From Phyllostachys edulis (lineage: Eukaryota; Streptophyta; Magnoliopsida; Poales; Poaceae), in contig CM070562.1 of the NCBI GenBank assembly GCA_036346405.1, forward strand, positions 109,444,999 through 109,508,998: a stretch of 64,000 nucleotides of DNA. The letters are read 5' to 3'. Below, piece by piece: positions 47,209 to 58,229 of the stretch (position 1 is the first letter of the stretch; every line of letters begins with the position of its first letter). The notes below the pieces were generated by a model. That model had not been told where the DNA came from and did not search any database. It was given only the letters and a program-made list of their open reading frames with translations. The position numbers and the translations under genes are program-made.

Positions 47209-47993
47209 CTGAAGAGTAAAATGACGTATCAATCAGCACTTCATCAATGGAAAACTATTTCAAGTAAAACCGATAGAAGATAAACATTGATAACGATCCA
47301 ATTGTTTAGCAACAAAAATCAATAAGGTAACAAAATGCAAGGTATGAACTTGCCAAGTGATAAGCTAACATGATGGGAAAAATAGATTTCAACTTGAAGT
47401 TATTATATGCACTATTACTAATATAAAGATGAAAAATAACAAACTAAATGTTACCTTGTTCAGTAAGACACAACAATCACTGATTAAGTGATCATGTACC
47501 GACTAGGAAGATTTTTCTATTGCATGAACTACTATGTCATATCTTTGATCATTTCAGTAGTGTTGAAACACATGAATATTATCGGACTAACAAAAAGGCA
47601 TGAATTAATATTTCCTTTCACACTCTCAAGGATACTGTCTCTCAATATCCAAAGCATTGTTTGGCTTCAAATTGAGATGATACTTCAACACCTTAATAGA
47701 AGAATTAATCCTGATTCCATAATAGCATATATAGAATTAGTTGATATCATTTAAGAAGTATAACATCTAAATACAACAAAATAAGATAGCCTTTATAACA
47801 AGCTATCTGTCGGAATGACAATATCTTACGCACGGCAAGCAGCTGCTGCTGACTTCACTTTTGGTTGTCCAATATATGCTTCTATTACAACCAAGTAAGT
47901 AATGAAGTGTAATTGACAACCTTCGATCCCGAATTCAGGGAGACGAGGAGGTGGCGGCTGTAGCGGTTGATCATGTGTAAGATTGAGGAGGCC
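47209..47993. other. Intergenic, no gene seen
   Basis: AT-rich DNA where upstream exons of the MOCS3-like gene would be expected. I searched the minus strand by eye for the nucleotide-binding and catalytic blocks and saw none. 47930-47990 is a short GC-rich piece of unknown origin. Confidence 0.4.
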
Positions 47994-48809
47994 GACTAGA
48001 GGGGAGTGAATAAACGGTTTTGAAAACTTCTTTGGCTAAAATCGAGTTTTATGTGGAATTGTAAATCAATTCGGTTTTGCACAATTAAAGTCTAAATCAA
48101 CTAGTCTTTACTAAGTGCACCAACGACAAGAGACTATATAAAAGATAGCAATCATACACATACAAGTAAGCAATTTAATTCTATGAATGTAAATTACACA
48201 AAGTAAAACACAAGTGAACAAACCACAAAGACACAAAGATATTTTTACCGTGGTGTTCGGAGACTTGCCGGTCTCCCCTAATTCACGTTGAGGTAAACCC
48301 AAACTAATTGGACCGGCTCCACGAATTAAGCCAAACACCTCCGAGGTAAGTCCAACCACTTGGACCGATTCCAACACGAACCAACACCTCGAACCACTAG
48401 GGGTTGCTCTTTCTCTACTCCGGAGATGGCGAGTACCAAGCCACTCACAAACACTCAGGTCTTCTCACAACCTTCTTTGAGAAGATCACCGAACCACAAC
48501 GCCTCCACGCCGTCTAGGTGTCGGCAAACACCAAGAGAAACAAGTCAAAGACTCTCGCTTGAACGAATCAAGTGTCTAAGCTCAAGTGGATACACAACCC
48601 ACTACCTAATGCAACACATGCACTTATGATTTGCTCTCTAAGCTCACTAAGTGCAACACATGCACAAAACAGATAAGAGGGCTTGCTCTTAGCTCAAGAG
48701 AATGTATATGGCACCAGCAACCTTAACTCTAACCGGCCACAAGGGGTATTTATACCCACACAAGAAAAACTAGCCGTTGGAAGCAACTTTTTGAAAGAAA
48801 TCAGGAATT

Positions 48810-49545
48810 GCGGTAATACCGTCGTTCAAGCCCAGTATTACCGATTTCTGCTCAACAGTCGGAACAACAGCATTCAATGCTCTGATCTAGCCGTTACAAA
48901 AACATTTGCGGTACAACCGCCAACTAAGAATCGGTATTACCATTCAACAGTAATACCACTCAGATATATTAGTATTACCATTTTCTAGAAACTTAGAAAT
49001 TACAGAAAAACACCCTCTTTAAAAATATCGTACCGCCGTTAAAATCTCGGTATTACCGACTTACGGTAATACCGCTAAAGAAGTGCGGTCACACCGATTT
49101 TGACTGAACAGAAAGTCTGACCCGATCAGCTCTTCCGATCGGACCAAAACTAACGGATTGATACGTGGTCCGCTAGGATTAAATGGGCTGTTCGGACCGT
49201 GTGTTATAACCGCACGATCAGAGCAACGTTCTGTCGGTCCGAACGTTCACATCTCGTTTGGACCGTCCGATTTCAATCAGACGTCCGATAGGTCACCTCA
49301 CGTTCGGACGGTCCGAACGTTCATCGATCGGTAATACTGCTTTACAACTGTGGTCTTACCGCTTCAAGATTCCAAGAAAAACTCCCAAATACGCGTTCTC
49401 TATTAAAAACATACCGCCACTTCTTTCAAAAACTTCATCTCTGGAAAATCTTCCAAAAACTTCCTCTCTGGAAAATTCATGCCGCCATGTAAACTTAGGT
49501 ATTACCGACCTGCAGTAATACCGCTCAATACTTGTGGTCTTACCG
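48810..49545. repeat. Array of CGGTAATACCG-like palindromic motifs in the LTR
   Basis: About a dozen degenerate copies of CGGTAATACCG / CGGTATTACCG and half-sites (for example cggtaataccg at 48811, tcggtattaccgac near 49050, gcagtaataccgc near 49512). Between them are CGGTCCGAACG-type motifs (49130-49320). Spacing is irregular. The motifs are near-palindromes with a CGGT...ACCG frame, like GGTCTGACC in the other Copia LTRs. Confidence 0.7.
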
Positions 49546-50019
49546 TTTTTCAAAATAGTTTCCCAGAAGCTTAAAACAAACACAAACAAGAGTTAAAGGC
49601 AAGATTTTCAACAAGTTGCAAAACACATTTGCCAACTTTTAGAATTAACGCCACAAGGAATATGGTGCATGGACTTAAACCATTTGCAAAACATATTTGC
49701 AAACTAAAGTCACATGCTTCAAGGATTATGCATGAGCTCCGACTATTTGCAAAACACATTCGCAAATATTGGTAACATGCTAATGAGAGCTAGAGCAAAT
49801 ACAATGAGCTATCAACACATGACTAACTCAAGCTACTAGTCAAGACCCCTCTTAATAGTACGGCAACCTATACTAGCAATCCGGTCTTTCATCCAAACAT
49901 CAAGACCGGTAAAAGACTAGGAACACATCCTTAGCCTTAGTTGATCATACCTTTGCCTTGCGCATCCTCTTGAAGCTTAATGATACACATCTTCACTTCA
50001 AGTCCGAGTTCTTGACTTT

Positions 50020-51830
50020 GATAATCATCAACACATGATGATCTCCTTTCCTTCAAGTTCTTGACTTGAATATGCATCAACTCATGATGCATTCTTTCAC
50101 TTGACCTCCATCAACACATGATGGGTCTACTTTTAACTTGATGATCAACTCATGATCATCTCCTCTTCTTGAACATCATCGACACATGATGATTTCCTTT
50201 TCTTCGAGATTGATATGTATCAACGCATGATGCATCTTCTTCTTCTTCTTATTCTTTTTGTGAAAATGGCAAGAGCATTGCCATCTTTGCATTAAAGAAG
50301 GAGAGGACACAGGATACAAAGCAAAGCTAACCGAAATAAAGAAAAACACGAAACAAAGGGAACAGGTGGCAAGGAAAAACAGAGGAAAAAAGAAAAGGAA
50401 GGAAGAGAAAAAACGAACAAAAAGAAAACTCTTAAACGTTGTTCCTCATGAAAGAGTCAAATCTTCTGCTGGTGGGTAGGCTGCCAAATTCTTTGCCCCA
50501 CTCAAGATCCAGGCCCTGGCCTCTTCCTTGATGATCGCAGCAGCCCCGAGGACGTCGTTTCGCTGGTGCTGAAAAATTCTTTTATTTCTTTCTTTCCAGA
50601 CTTTCCACATGGTGAGGATGACTAGGGAGTTTTGGCCCTTCTTATCCACGGCCCTTTCTCTTTGTGACACAGCCATCCACAGTCCAGGATCAACCCATGA
50701 GTGTCCCATTGCGTCGATGCCATATTATTATGTTGAGCCCAAGTAGCGATAGCATTCCATACCCTTTTGGTATAGCCGCAATTAATAAGAAGATGATGCG
50801 CTGTTTCTGGATTATTTGTACATAGCGGGCACCAAAAATCATTTGGCATGTGTTTTTTTAGCTAGGATGTCTGCTGTTGGCAACCGTTCTTAAATCGCCA
50901 ACCATGCAAAAATTTTGCATTTTTGTGGCGCCTAGGAATCCCAAATGAGGCCAACGAAAGGTTTGTCTATTGATCCCAGAAACTGTGCCCTATATGCCAA
51001 TTGGGCCGTGTACGTTCCTGTCGAAGTCCATTTCTAGGTGATATCATCCGGAACTTCAGGAGTGAGTGACACCTGTGCGACTCTTGCATAGAGATGTACG
51101 AAGTCCACAAGGTGCTGCTCAGAGATATTTCTTCTGAGGTCGGCAATCCAAGTACTCCCCGCGAGTGCATGCCGTACCATTCTGTTCTTTCTGGTCATGA
51201 TCGCAAAGAGACTTGGGGCCGAGTCTTTCAGTGGCAACTGCCCCTTCCAAGCGTCTTTCCAAAAGCTTGCCTTGTCATCGCTTCCTAGCACGATTTTCAT
51301 CGAGATTCGAAATAGTTCTCGATATTTCTCAGTGACCGGCAGTTTCATGCTGCTCCACTGCTTTTCAATATCCTTCCACTGAAACCAAAGCCAACGGAGA
51401 CGGAGGGCTCTACTAAAGGTGGCTAGGTAGAGAATCCCAAGTCCACCCAAATTCTTGGGGCGACAAATGGTATTCCAGTTGACCCAGCATTTCCCCCTAG
51501 TTCCGCGGTAAGATCACCTCTACCCCAGAACCAAGCCCTACGATGCTTATCAATTTGTTTGCTTGTCCATGCCGGGAGGTCAGCCAGTGTCATGTGGTAG
51601 ATGGGTATAGAAGTGAGAACTGCCTTGAGCGTTATCAGCCTCCCAGCTCTGGACAACAACTTCTTTTTGTAACCCCCAAGTCTGGCATCAATCTTATCAA
51701 TAAGGGGCTGCAGCTGCACCTTTCTTAATTTGCGCAGAGAGAGCGGAAGGCCAAGATATGTGCACGGCAAGCATCTCCTGATATCTTCTTCTTGAAATTT
51801 GACTTGATGCTTATCAACTCATGATATTAT
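50020..51830. repeat. Minisatellite based on CATCAACACATGATG, split by a LINE
   Basis: Six copies of a CATCA-n5-TGATG-type core (variants caacacatgatg, caactcatgatg, cgacacatgatg, caacgcatgatg) lie at 50025-50236, spaced about 30-50 bp with 'cttcaagttcttgactt' between. One more, 'tatcaactcatgata', is at 51812-51826 beyond the LINE insertion. Each core is itself palindromic. Confidence 0.75.
50245..51782 (-). mobile_element. 5'-truncated LINE fragment (post-RT region, zf-RVT)
   Basis: Minus-strand pieces in order: CTYLGLPLSLRKL (about 51760), SRAGRLITLKAVLTSIPIYH, WVNWN-like decayed sequence, LGILYLATFSRALRLRWLWF, SDDKASFWKDAWKG, and a zinc-binding CPLCTNNPETAHHLLINCGY (about 50790-50830), then VILTMWKVWKERNKRIF. 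These are the C-terminal parts of a plant LINE ORF2. Endonuclease and RT core are missing. The 3' end runs into a (GAA)n-like tail at about 50250. Flanks share ATCTTCTTCTT (50234-50244 and 51783-51793), a likely target duplication, although the tract is simple enough for chance. Stops and frameshifts are present. Confidence 0.82.
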
Positions 51831-52300
51831 CCCAAGTCATCATCATCATGGAACATAACCTATTCATTCAACTCATGAAAAATGTTAGTTCCGCTAAATG
51901 ATTGTCATTAATTACCACAACATACCATTAACTCATAATGACGGGACAAGATACTCCAATCTTTCCCTCTTTGGTAATTGATGACAACCATGACAACTGC
52001 AAATAATTGAATATAAGGTTATATGAGTATATATGAACTACACAAGTTTTGTATACTCATATGATATGTTTTAAAGTAAAGATCCTTAATATATGTGTAT
52101 AAGGAATATGGATCAATACTAATGAAACCACAAAACATAGAGTGAACTCCCCCTAAACGTGTGCATACACAAATGTGTAATAAGAACATATGTAAATATT
52201 CAAGTTAGACTTTTGGTAGAGTACAACCTATATTTTGGATCCGAGGAATACAACAAGATATGAGAAATGATGTCGAATGCATACCTCTTTGATTTTCACC

Positions 52301-53091
52301 TTTTTATCCAATTGAGACTAAGCAATAGGTATAACAATAGAAGTGTTAGCATCACAAATAGATTTATTATTAATCACCAAAATACTCCATTGACTCATAA
52401 TGGCGGGTCTAGATTCTTCATCATGCTAGGGTCAGCCACGGGCGGCAAGATTGCGGGGGGACAAGCCCATAGCCTGCCATGACAAGCCGGGAGGAAGCAT
52501 GGCGCCAAGCGAGCTGGTCTCAAACAGTCACGGATGCGGCCGAGCTCCTCCTCTCAAGACACCTGCCTCTTGATCTCGCAAGATGATCGCCTCCGTCCTA
52601 CTCCTCCCACCACCGCCCATTGGGGTGTGCACTGTGCAGCACGCGCGGTTGGGTTCGCCTAAGGATGGACACATCAATATTTAGGCGACGTGGAGAAGAG
52701 AAGGTGAGCTTGTTACTAGATGAAGAAACAAGCAAGTTGTTAATACTAAGACACAAGAAACAACAAAATACTTGTTGGAGACTTGCTTGTTAATAAAAAC
52801 ATGTTTTGTGGGTCATGCACACTTGTAGCAATTAAATTCTTAGATACAAGCTCAAGAATCAATCTATTTGAAGATTTGTTTCTTTTTATTAGATTGAGTA
52901 TTATCTTTCCTCTTAATAACAAGATAAGAAACAAACTATTGTACATGCAATAAGAGGCTACTAAGTAAGTACTAGTTGCCTACCTAGGCAATTAGAACGT
53001 GTAGCCACAAAGTCCTAAACAGTAGGGTTGAATACGGTGACTCGTTCTAATCTACTAGAATTTGGATAGTCGTGTCGACTTCTAATTCTCT
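52301..53091. other. Intergenic, no gene seen
   Basis: Mixed sequence. 52430-52680 is GC-rich without a recognisable frame. 52690-52960 has drifting copies of 'aagaaacaa' and 'acttgcttgttaata'. Possibly more retrotransposon interior. Nothing can be named. Confidence 0.3.
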
Positions 53092-53094
53092 TTA

Positions 53095-53212
53095 GGGCTT
53101 GTTTGATAAGCTCATTCCTAGCCGAGATCTATATGGATAGACCGAAGATTTGAACTAAAATACCAGTCTATCCATTGGATGAGCAGAGATTTTGGCCCAA
53201 CCAAATAAGGCC
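53095..53212. mobile_element. Tourist-like MITE, 118 bp, TTA target duplication
   Basis: Left end GGGCTTGTTTGATAAGCTCA and right end (inverse) GGCCTTATTTGGTTGGGCC form imperfect terminal inverted repeats. Inner sequence also folds back (GGATAGACCG against GGATAGACTGG). TTA flanks both sides (53092-53094, 53213-53215), as expected for PIF/Harbinger-type elements. Non-coding. Confidence 0.75.
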
Positions 53213-53215
53213 TTA

Positions 53216-53867
53216 GTGTAGGTTTTCTACCCTATTTTGGAGGAGGATTATATAAAGTCATGAGGTGTGGCCATAAAGAAGCAGACCAAACAAAAGAAAC
53301 TCATCCAAATCAAGAGGCTCACGAGGAGATTAGATGCTAAGTTACTATTTAACATTAGATTCCTGTATAGGACAAAGATCCGATGGTCCTAAGAAGGTTG
53401 TGAAAGAGCGACAATCACTTGTAGTTTTTTGAGGTTGTGCCTAAGAAATTTGCGATCGGCTTCGTCAAATCTCTCTCTCGTTGTGGTTGTTTCATCACCG
53501 TTATTTTGGTTTTCTCTATGAGATTCATCTACTTTTGGATATTCATCTATTTCATTTTTGATACTGTGCACGTTCGTGTCGTATCTCACAAACTCTGATC
53601 CGATCTGGAGAATATTGCGCATAACAAGGGATATCAGAGTATAACAAGTAACTGCTATTTGATGCCCAAACAGTTGCGAGATAATTAATTCCGTCTTCAA
53701 AGTTAGGTTTCACTTGACTCTGTCATCATGGAAGCCTTGCAATCACGGGAAGAAAGATTGATGAATCTGCACCTACCAATATAACCCAACAAAAGAAATT
53801 ACAACTGTTGGACCGAGCCATAAACTAGTCATAGGCTCATGATGTAAAACACAAAAAAGGTGAGCTA
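53216..53867. other. Possible retrotransposon remnant, no gene
   Basis: 53620-53650 contains 'gggatatcagagtataac', which resembles the plant Met-tRNA primer-binding sequence. It is followed by an ATG (53728) opening MEALQSREERLMNLHLPI before a stop. This could be the start of a decayed retroelement, but no LTR pair or pol was found. Weak. Confidence 0.25.
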
Positions 53868-54102
53868 GGGTGTGTTTGGTTGGTGGGACAATAATGAATG
53901 GGATATAATAGTTATGTACCACGTGGTTCCATTGTTTCTGATGAATGAGATTATTCAGTATCTAGAGAGAATATTTTTCAAATTTGTATTCCACTATACA
54001 AGATAAAATGGTTTAATTCAAGCAACCAAATACATATATCACTTTTTTTCTTGAACCATCTCATACACGTACCATTTGATACAAACAACGAAACACACAC
54101 CC
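53868..54102. mobile_element. MITE-like element, 235 bp
   Basis: Left end GGGTGTGTTTGGTTGG and right end (inverse) GGGTGTGTGTTTCGTTG form terminal inverted repeats with a small offset. AT-rich, non-coding interior. No exact target duplication was found (CTA left, TTG right), so the family is uncertain. Confidence 0.55.
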
Positions 54103-54649
54103 TTGATGATGCTAGACAAACAAACCGCTTCAACGTTAGAGTTGCATAGGTCAGTGCCAATACGACCCGGCTTACGTATCTGCTCAGCGCTTATGCACTG
54201 CTGACATCCTGCGGCCCAGAACGTGACCCAACACCACGTCAGCTTGACAAGGCCGAGACCAACTGCCACACGGAGATGGGCCTCGCAAGCCGACTTAAGC
54301 GAAGCACGTCCACCCAGAGCCCAAAAGGCATATGGCTTTAGCCTTTAGACGCCCAAGAGCTCAACAACATCCCGGTCCTTCCCTAGCGTCGTCGTCTGGT
54401 TCAATGCAGAGGACCTACAATGCATGGACATTAGGAGTAATCTCCACCGTTAGATCGAAAATTGAAGATTAAGACCAATCGCTACAGTGTTTTTAATACA
54501 GTGTTGTTAGCTGCATGGTCCATACGGCACAGTTTCAGCTGGTGGTACAATTTTTTGTTACAGTGCGTGGAGTGTTGTTCTTTCCCTCCGAAAACACTGT
54601 TAGTTTAGTGTCCATCCGGATCCCGCACCGTCCTCGCCGCTCTCTTTTC
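54103..54649. other. Intergenic, no gene seen
   Basis: Host-like sequence with no convincing reading frame. It may be the distal promoter of the RBM22-like pseudogene, now separated from it by 3.5 kb of inserted DNA. Confidence 0.3.
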
Positions 54650-55751
54650 TAAGGGCTTGTTTGGGAACTTAAATCCCCACTGGGATCCCGACCAATTCCC
54701 AAGGATGGAAACCCATAGGGCAAGTTTCCCATGTTAGCCAGAAGACCCGTTTGGATGCCCACAAGATAGGGATTTCACCCCCAGATCCACATCGTTTCCA
54801 CTAGGGAAAAAACCTTGACTCCCGCCATCGGGAAAACTCTCCTCATCGCGTCGCCTGTCCTTGCGCGCACCCCATCTTCGCCTTGCGACGACGCTCGCAG
54901 CTCGCTCGCTTGCGATTGCAGCCGCCACCACATTCCACAAATTTCGCTTCCGCCCCCTTCTTTCCTCTTCTCTGTAGAAGCCAGAGGGAGAAGAACACCA
55001 ACTCACCAAGAAGCCGAAGCGAATGGGGGGTGGCGCTGGCAATCTTGGCGAGGTGGCGCGTGGCGGTCGCATGCCCTCGGGGCGGCGGTGTTCGCGTGGA
55101 GGACGTACGCGGCGGGACCCGCCTCAACATCGGATGCATCACCTCTATGGTGGTGGATGATGCCCTCCTCTCCCGTTCTCTCCCCCCATTGCCGTGTCCT
55201 CTCGATTCGTTTGTTCCCTTGTGACCTGATGCGATAGATCTATGAGGGCCTTGTGGTTTGGGGTCAATTAGGTGATTCGCGCTGCCTCCTAATGTTCTTG
55301 TTGTTGTAGCTCATGGTGTTTGGGTGGTTTCTTGATGCTCGTAGCTCGCTCGCTCGCGATTGCAACTCCCCACAACCTGAGGAACTTGAGGAAGAAGACA
55401 TTGCAGGAGTTTCTGGCCCGTCACGTGTCGTCGCCACTCCTGGAGTCATCGTCGTCCGCCCGATTCCAGCCGCCACTGCATCACCGCTCTAGGTACCTTC
55501 GCCTCCCATGCATTTGATTTTTTTTCTTGTTTGTGTGATTTTTCCTATATCGTTTTGAATTTACGAATTTTCTATTTTTTTTGGAGTGGGTGGGGTGGGA
55601 GGGGGCGGGTTGGGACTTTTTATCCCCAACCCGCCTCTCTCCTCCCAAACGATGGCAGAGTTAATTATCTCGGAAGATTAAATTCCACGTGGTCTTAAGA
55701 GCCAGAAATATCCCAACGAAGGTTAATATCTCTGGAATATTTTCTCTCTTA

Positions 55752-58122
55752 GAGCTTGTTTGGAAGCCCTAACCCCGCCGAGATCCCGCTCCGTTCCTAG
55801 GAGGAAACTCACGTGAAACCTAACCCCAGGCTGAATTGGTTCTGCGTTTGGAGTGCCGCTTTTCCCCGGCCCAATCCGCGCGACTTCCTGGGGAAACAAA
55901 ACTCGTCTCCCACACGTGATTTCTTCTCCCGTCTCTCGCTCGACCTCCTCCTCGTCCTCACGATGCCGCCGCCGCCGCAATCTCGCGACGCGGCGCCTTC
56001 TCCTGCCACTCCGGTAGACGCCGGGTTCCTCCTCGTCCTCACGACGCTGCCGCCGCCGCCGCAATCTCGCGACGCGGCGCCTTCTCCTGCCACTCCGGTA
56101 GACGCCGGGTTCCTCTGGTAGACGCCTTCTCCTTCTCCACCTCTTCTTCCTCCCTGCTCCTAGGTTTTTTTCTACTCTTTTCTCACAGATCTAGTGCTAT
56201 TAGGTACTAGTTTTGAGGAAGGAGATGAGGAGGAGGTTTATGTCCGTGAGGAGTCGCTGAGGCGCAGAGATTGCAAGAGGAGGGGGAGGAAGGAGCCATC
56301 GTCGACGCCTTCCTCTGCGGTGGGTTTGCCCCCACCGTCGACTCCTTCCTCATCTTCTTCCAAACCGTCGACTGGAAGGTAGGTTTTCCTCTTTGCTTTA
56401 CCTCTGCCTGGATCTAGTACTCCCACAATCCATTCAATTCCTTGGATCTGTCATGAGTGTCATCGCATTTGGATTTTAGCACATGACCCAATCTCAACTA
56501 CAATACCCAAAAATAGATGGCATTCTAGCTGTGATGCATGTGCCAATTCTGAGCTCACTGTTTTGTCAGTCTGTTTTTTAATGACATGCTTGATGTTTAC
56601 AAATTTTTTAGGTGTTAATGTTCCTATAGACATCTAGGATGGTGCAATGGATAAATCCATTATGTGTAGCAGTACACTTTTTATCTTCTTCTTTAGATTG
56701 CCATTGCATGGTTTTTTGTTAGTACCTAGTTGCCTATAACTTTGTTTAGTGCATGGAAGCTTGATATATATCCATCCTAACCATGTAACTAATTGAATTT
56801 AACTCCCCATTAACACAATTACCAAAACAGTCCTAGCAATGATATATTCACTTTACTGGTTATCTGCTTAGCAGCTTGAACAAGGACAACTTGCTGCTCC
56901 CACAGCTTCTGATTCTAGTGACAAATCAAAGGACAAATCAGATCATAAGGTACTCTTATCACTACATATTTGATGCTTACATCATGTGAAAACCCACTGT
57001 TGAAAGTAAAGGTCTCTTTTCCAACAGACTTCGTCGTCTTGCAAATTTAATGTTATCTAGGTGTATGCAAGTGTTCTTATTCTATTCTTGGCTGCTATTA
57101 ACAGTAATTTTATTTTTCATAACCTAGGGAACTGGTTTAATTCTTTTCAGTAGAGAAGTCACTTGCTTAGCTCAAAATTTTCAGCTCCATCAGTAAAAAT
57201 GGTATCCAATATTTCTTGTAAAAAAGTGTCCAATATATATTACATATGTACTTTCTAGTGGCTGGTTTGCAGTATCCCTGATTTTTTTCTAGTAAGCTCT
57301 GGCTATATACATTTGATTAGCATATATCCAGGGGTGGGCACTGGGCAATATGTACAAGGTGACTAGTAGCCTTGATCGATATCTAGCAAGGCACTAGCGG
57401 TGGTGTAGCCATTTCATTTAGGAGTCAAGGAGTGTGATATTGATTGAACCTGTACATACGCTCGAGTTAGTCATGATATTTTTTGCCTCTCCTACAAGGG
57501 TGACATCTACAATTTGCATGTGCTAGTGCCTTCACAAAATTGCATATTTTCTTTTCCTTGAAAGGCCGTTTAGGAAGACCTCTGCCATTGACCAAGCGAA
57601 CCTTCTTTTTCATAATGTTCTCCTTTACTCTCTTAGCCTCTTGAATCTGTTAAAATGCATACTCTGCTGAAATCTTTGAACTTGGCCTTGCCAAGAATCA
57701 CTTCAGTTGGTTTAGTGACTTCAATCAGGGAGGTCATAGGGCTACAGCGGGATAGTAAGGTAGATCATGTTCTCACATTTCCTGCTCCACAAAAAATCAA
57801 TCCTCCTGATTTGGTGAATTCCTCTTCCTATTGCTTGGTGTATGATCTCTTTTTGAAAACTATTTTGTATTTGTCTTTACCTCATACATATCTCATTTGT
57901 CTGGAAAGTTTGTAATTTCCTGGAATTTACAGAATTTTTTTAGAAAAATTGATTTTTTCATGGTTGGGATTTTTATCCCTGTTGTTCCCAAACGGCAACA
58001 GGGATTATTTTCCCGGCCGGGAAGAAATCTCCTTATGTTGAGGGGGATTCCATGTGCCATCAAAATCCTCTCAAGGGATTTTCTTCCCTGGGATTTTTGC
58101 CCCTTAGCATCCAAACAAGCCC
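55752..58122. mobile_element. Inner PIF/Harbinger-like element, TTA target duplication
   Basis: Left end GAGCTTGTTTGGAAGCC and right end (inverse) GGGCTTGTTTGGATGC form terminal inverted repeats. TTA flanks both sides (55749-55751 and 58123-58125), the usual PIF/Harbinger target. Interior 55840-56390 is GC-rich, and 56400-58000 is AT-rich without a frame resembling transposase. It may carry captured host sequence. Confidence 0.65.
55946..56112 (+). repeat. Tandem duplication of about 81-84 bp, Pro-rich frame
   Basis: Two near-identical units (about 55946-56028 and 56029-56112) differ by a small codon-sized insertion. In one frame they read LLVLTMPPPPQSRDAAPSP and LLVLTTLPPPPQSRDAAPSP. The frame stays open through both, but no known domain is present and the 102-aa frame is probably not a gene. 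Confidence 0.8.
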
Positions 58123-58229
58123 TTAGCCAAACAAGCCCTAGGGTGGAGTCCCTCCCTCCCCCCTCTCGTGTCGCGCGGCTACCGCCTCGCCTCTCGTCTT
58201 TGTTTCGGCGGCGGTGGCTCGCGCGGGAG

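Larger units (their letters stand above)
47994..52300 (-). mobile_element. Second Copia-type LTR plus spacer fragment (SIRE/Maximus-like), reverse orientation
   Basis: Starts 'gactagaggggagtgaataa' like the other Copia LTR. The LTR appears to end at 51958, since the minus strand there reads AAAGAGGGAAAGAT then TGGAGTATC, a polypurine tract and LTR start. The LTR is about 3.96 kb as it stands, or about 2.4 kb without the LINE fragment inside it. After it comes a spacer with 'ctccccctaaacgtgtgca' near 52150. No pol is present, so this is a 3' LTR plus a bit of the interior. The right limit is approximate. It carries two motif arrays, listed separately. Confidence 0.7.
54653..58138. mobile_element. 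Outer PIF/Harbinger-like non-autonomous element (nested pair)
   Basis: Left end GGGCTTGTTTGG at 54653, preceded by TAA. Right end CCAAACAAGCCC at 58138, followed by TAG, a 2/3 match for a TWA target site. It contains a second element at 55752-58122. No transposase frame was recognised. GC-rich parts (54840-55520) give long overlapping frames on both strands that look compositional. An alternative is that 54653 to about 55650 is a separate element, since 'cctcccaaacgatgg' near 55640 could be its right end. Confidence 0.5.

Noticed and set aside
48811..49545. CRISPR-like array of CGGTAATACCG repeats
   Set aside because: Repeats are short, degenerate and irregularly spaced in a plant LTR. Nothing matches CRISPR structure and no cas genes exist here.
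55813..56121. 102-aa Pro-rich frame as a gene
   Set aside because: It lies within a transposon and depends on a tandem duplication, with no homologous domain recognised.
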